Notes under the pieces: model-generated
Seen by the model: only the letters and a program-made list of their open reading frames with translations
Told to the model about the DNA's origin: nothing
The model's database searches: none
Position numbers and translations under genes: made by a program
Part shown: positions 41,472 through 43,488 of the stretch, one piece after another
Numbering within the stretch: the stretch's first letter is position 1
Layout: each line of letters starts with the position of its first letter
NCBI RefSeq assembly: GCF_003481825.1
Contig: NZ_QULW01000026.1
Span: forward strand, 1-43,488
Source of the DNA: Clostridium sp. OM02-18AC
GTDB lineage: Bacteria; Bacillota; Clostridia; Lachnospirales; Lachnospiraceae
Length of the DNA stretch: 43,488 nucleotides
Reading direction: 5' to 3'

Positions 41472-43427
41472 ATGGGAAAGAATCTGACAAGAAAAATCCT
41501 GGAGAGTCATCTGGCAAAGCCGTCTGCCATGAATCCGGGCGATGAGATCTATGTAAAGGTGGATCAGACTTTGACACACGACATCAATGCGGTGATGACG
41601 TATCTGGCGTTTGAGGCCATTGGTCTGGACCGGACGCAGGTGGAGACCAGCGTGAGCTATCTGGACCACAACCTGTTATATCTGGATAACAAGACGCCGG
41701 ATGACCACATTTATCTGCAGTCTGTGGCAAAGCGTTATGGTGTGCATGTTTCCAGACCGGGCAACGGAATCTGCCATGCGGTACATGTAGCGAGATTTGG
41801 TGTTCCGGGCAAGCTGAGCATGGGTGGTGACAGCCACACACCGCACGGCGGTTCCATCGGTATGCTGTGCATCGGCGTGGGTGGTATGGACGTGGCAACG
41901 GCAATGACCGGTGTTCCGATGCGTCTGAAAATGCCGCAGATCATCAAAGTAAACTTGAAAGGTCATCTAAAACCGGGCTGCAATGCCAAGGAAATCATCC
42001 TGGAGATGCTTCGCCGGGTTGGCATCAAGGGCGGCCTTGGAAAAGTATTTGAGTATGTAGGAGAGGGTGCTGCAGGTTTGGAGGTTGCAGAGCGTGCGAC
42101 TATCACGAACATGGGCGCAGAGATGGGTGCGACCACTTCCATTTTCCCAGCAGATGAGCAGGTGCGCAAATTTATGAGGGCACAGGGCCGGGAAGATCAG
42201 TATGTGGAGATGATTCCGGATGCAGATGCCGAATACGATGGCGAGATGGAGCTCAACCTGGATGAGCTGGAACCGCTGATCGCTTGCCCGCATCAGCCAG
42301 ATAATGTGATGCCGTTAAAGGATGCGGAGAAGAAAAAAGTACAGCAGGTATTCATCGGAAGCTGTACGAATGCAAGTTATTCCGATATCGCGAAAGTTGC
42401 GCTGGTATTACGGGGCAGACATGTCAATGAGGATGTGAGCTGCACCTGCGCGGTTTCTTCCAAACAGGTATATAAGCAGCTGCTGCGTGACGGATATCTG
42501 GAGATGCTGATCGATGCAGGTGTGCGGATCCTGGAGACCGCCTGCGGCCCGTGCTGTGCAATCGGCCAGTCACCGGCTACCAAGGGCGTGGCTGTGCGAA
42601 CCTCCAACCGGAACTTCAAGGGACGCGCCGGTAACCCGACTGCGGAGATTTATCTGGTAAGTCCGGAGAGTGCGGCAGCAACTGCCATTCTTGGAACCTT
42701 TGCAACCGCAGAAGATATTCTGGGCGAAGATGTCGCAAAACTGGCAGAGATTCATGAGCCGGAAGTCTATCCGGTCGATGATTCCATGATCATCAAACCG
42801 CTTCCGGAGGAAGAGGCAAAGAAAGTTGAAGTGGTAAAAGGACCGAACATCAAATTCCTTCCGGTTCCGGAGCAGCCGGCCGAGCATCTGTGCGTTCCGG
42901 TCAGCTTAAAGACGGTGGACAACATCACGACCGACGATATTACTCCGGCCAGCGCAGAATTCTCCAGCATGCGCTCTAATATTCCGCTTATGAGCCAGTA
43001 CTGTTATCACCGCTACGATCCGGAGTTTGCGGCAAGGGCAAAAGAGATGGGACAGAGCATCATCATCGGCGGCGAGAACTATGGTCAGGGATCTTCCCGC
43101 GAACACGCAGCCATCAACCCGATGTACTTAGGCGTACGTGCCGTGATCGCAAAGAGCATTGCGCGTATCCACAAGGGCAACTTGATCAATCATGGCATTA
43201 TCCCGATGATCTTTGAGGATCCGGCAGATTACGACAAGATCGAGCAGGGAGACGAACTGGAAATCAACGGACTGTTAGAGCAGATGCAGACGAAAAAAGT
43301 GGAAGTGCGAGATAATACTAAGGGGATTACCTTTAAGGCGCGTCTGGAACTTTCTGATAGTGAGCTGGAGGTGATTTCCTGCGGTGGACAGCTGCGGTAT
43401 CTGAAGAAGCAGCTGGGCAAGGAATAG
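41472..43427 (+). CDS. acn: Aconitate hydratase
   Basis: A 651-residue protein of the single-chain aconitase type found in Clostridia. The [4Fe-4S] ligands are C298 (IGSCTNASYSD) and C358/C361 (ACGPCCAIGQ). Substrate motifs GGDSHTPHGGSIG (about 117) and, in the swivel domain, GGENYGQGSSREHAA (about 535-549) are intact. It converts citrate to isocitrate via cis-aconitate. ATG 41472 follows AAGGAGG. It is probably controlled by the LysR protein encoded immediately upstream. About 60 bases remain after its stop and show no gene. Confidence 0.94.
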   Translation: MGKNLTRKILESHLAKPSAMNPGDEIYVKVDQTLTHDINAVMTYLAFEAIGLDRTQVETSVSYLDHNLLYLDNKTPDDHIYLQSVAKRYGVHVSRPGNGICHAVHVARFGVPGKLSMGGDSHTPHGGSIGMLCIGVGGMDVATAMTGVPMRLKMPQIIKVNLKGHLKPGCNAKEIILEMLRRVGIKGGLGKVFEYVGEGAAGLEVAERATITNMGAEMGATTSIFPADEQVRKFMRAQGREDQYVEMIPDADAEYDGEMELNLDELEPLIACPHQPDNVMPLKDAEKKKVQQVFIGSCTNASYSDIAKVALVLRGRHVNEDVSCTCAVSSKQVYKQLLRDGYLEMLIDAGVRILETACGPCCAIGQSPATKGVAVRTSNRNFKGRAGNPTAEIYLVSPESAAATAILGTFATAEDILGEDVAKLAEIHEPEVYPVDDSMIIKPLPEEEAKKVEVVKGPNIKFLPVPEQPAEHLCVPVSLKTVDNITTDDITPASAEFSSMRSNIPLMSQYCYHRYDPEFAARAKEMGQSIIIGGENYGQGSSREHAAINPMYLGVRAVIAKSIARIHKGNLINHGIIPMIFEDPADYDKIEQGDELEINGLLEQMQTKKVEVRDNTKGITFKARLELSDSELEVISCGGQLRYLKKQLGKE

Positions 43428-43488
43428 AAGTGCTGACTTGAAAAAGTAAATTCCAGTGCAAAAGTAAATTCCACCGCTCTTTTAAAAG

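Noticed and set aside
1..43488. tRNA or rRNA genes
   Set aside because: I saw no cloverleaf with a conserved TPsiC arm and no rRNA sequence. Integration here is at a protein gene, not a tRNA.

Overview
The window looks like the chromosome of a gut Firmicute of the Lachnospiraceae type (Clostridia). The basis is protein flavour and gene content only; there is no rRNA or other taxonomic marker. About 34.6 kb on the left is a pile-up of mobile elements. The last 9 kb is ordinary chromosome.

Region A (1-19.2 kb) is the right part of a conjugative element. It starts inside a giant methylase-helicase gene, followed by mobC, a small membrane protein and a MOBP relaxase. A resistance patch on the minus strand (9.7-11.5 kb) follows: a topoisomerase III tail, back-to-back Tn917-like terminal repeats, erm(B), and a tyrosine recombinase cut off just before its catalytic half. 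Next come an ImmR/ImmA-like repressor-protease pair with a dense operator array, two small XRE regulators, a strongly folded 380-base intergenic stretch, a MazF-family toxin, a one-domain and a three-domain excisionase-like protein, and the integrase.

Region B (19.2-24.85 kb, here IME2) is a small mobilizable element: MOBQ-type oriT, DUF3847 protein, MobA/MobL relaxase, Toprim-AAA replication protein, excisionase, integrase. It looks decayed. The relaxase is frameshifted and the integrase has lost most of its N-terminal domain.

Region C (24.86-34.61 kb, here IME3) is a related and apparently intact element: TnpV, a membrane protein, an XRE repressor, a RepA-like winged-helix protein, DUF3847, oriT, an AT-rich orphan gene, MobA/MobL relaxase, CHC2 primase-like protein, VapE-like helicase, an iteron-flanked AT-rich candidate origin, excisionase and integrase. 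Pairs of TTTACCAA sites lie at both ends. Both right ends (B and C) finish in the first codons of a low-molecular-weight protein tyrosine phosphatase gene and share the 7-base core CACGGCA. The elements therefore appear to stack at this gene and supply its 5' end, including its ribosome-binding site.

Region D (34.6-43.4 kb) is chromosome: the phosphatase, a pyridoxamine/pyridoxal kinase, a YkgJ-type cysteine-cluster protein overlapping a patatin-like phospholipase, then two aconitase-superfamily genes flanking a LysR regulator. The most interesting signals are the phosphatase-gene attachment system, an extended -10 placed inside the terminator loop before both IME integrases, the SaPI-like candidate origin, the hairpin-plus-TTACATA motif, and the folded RNA candidate upstream of the toxin gene.
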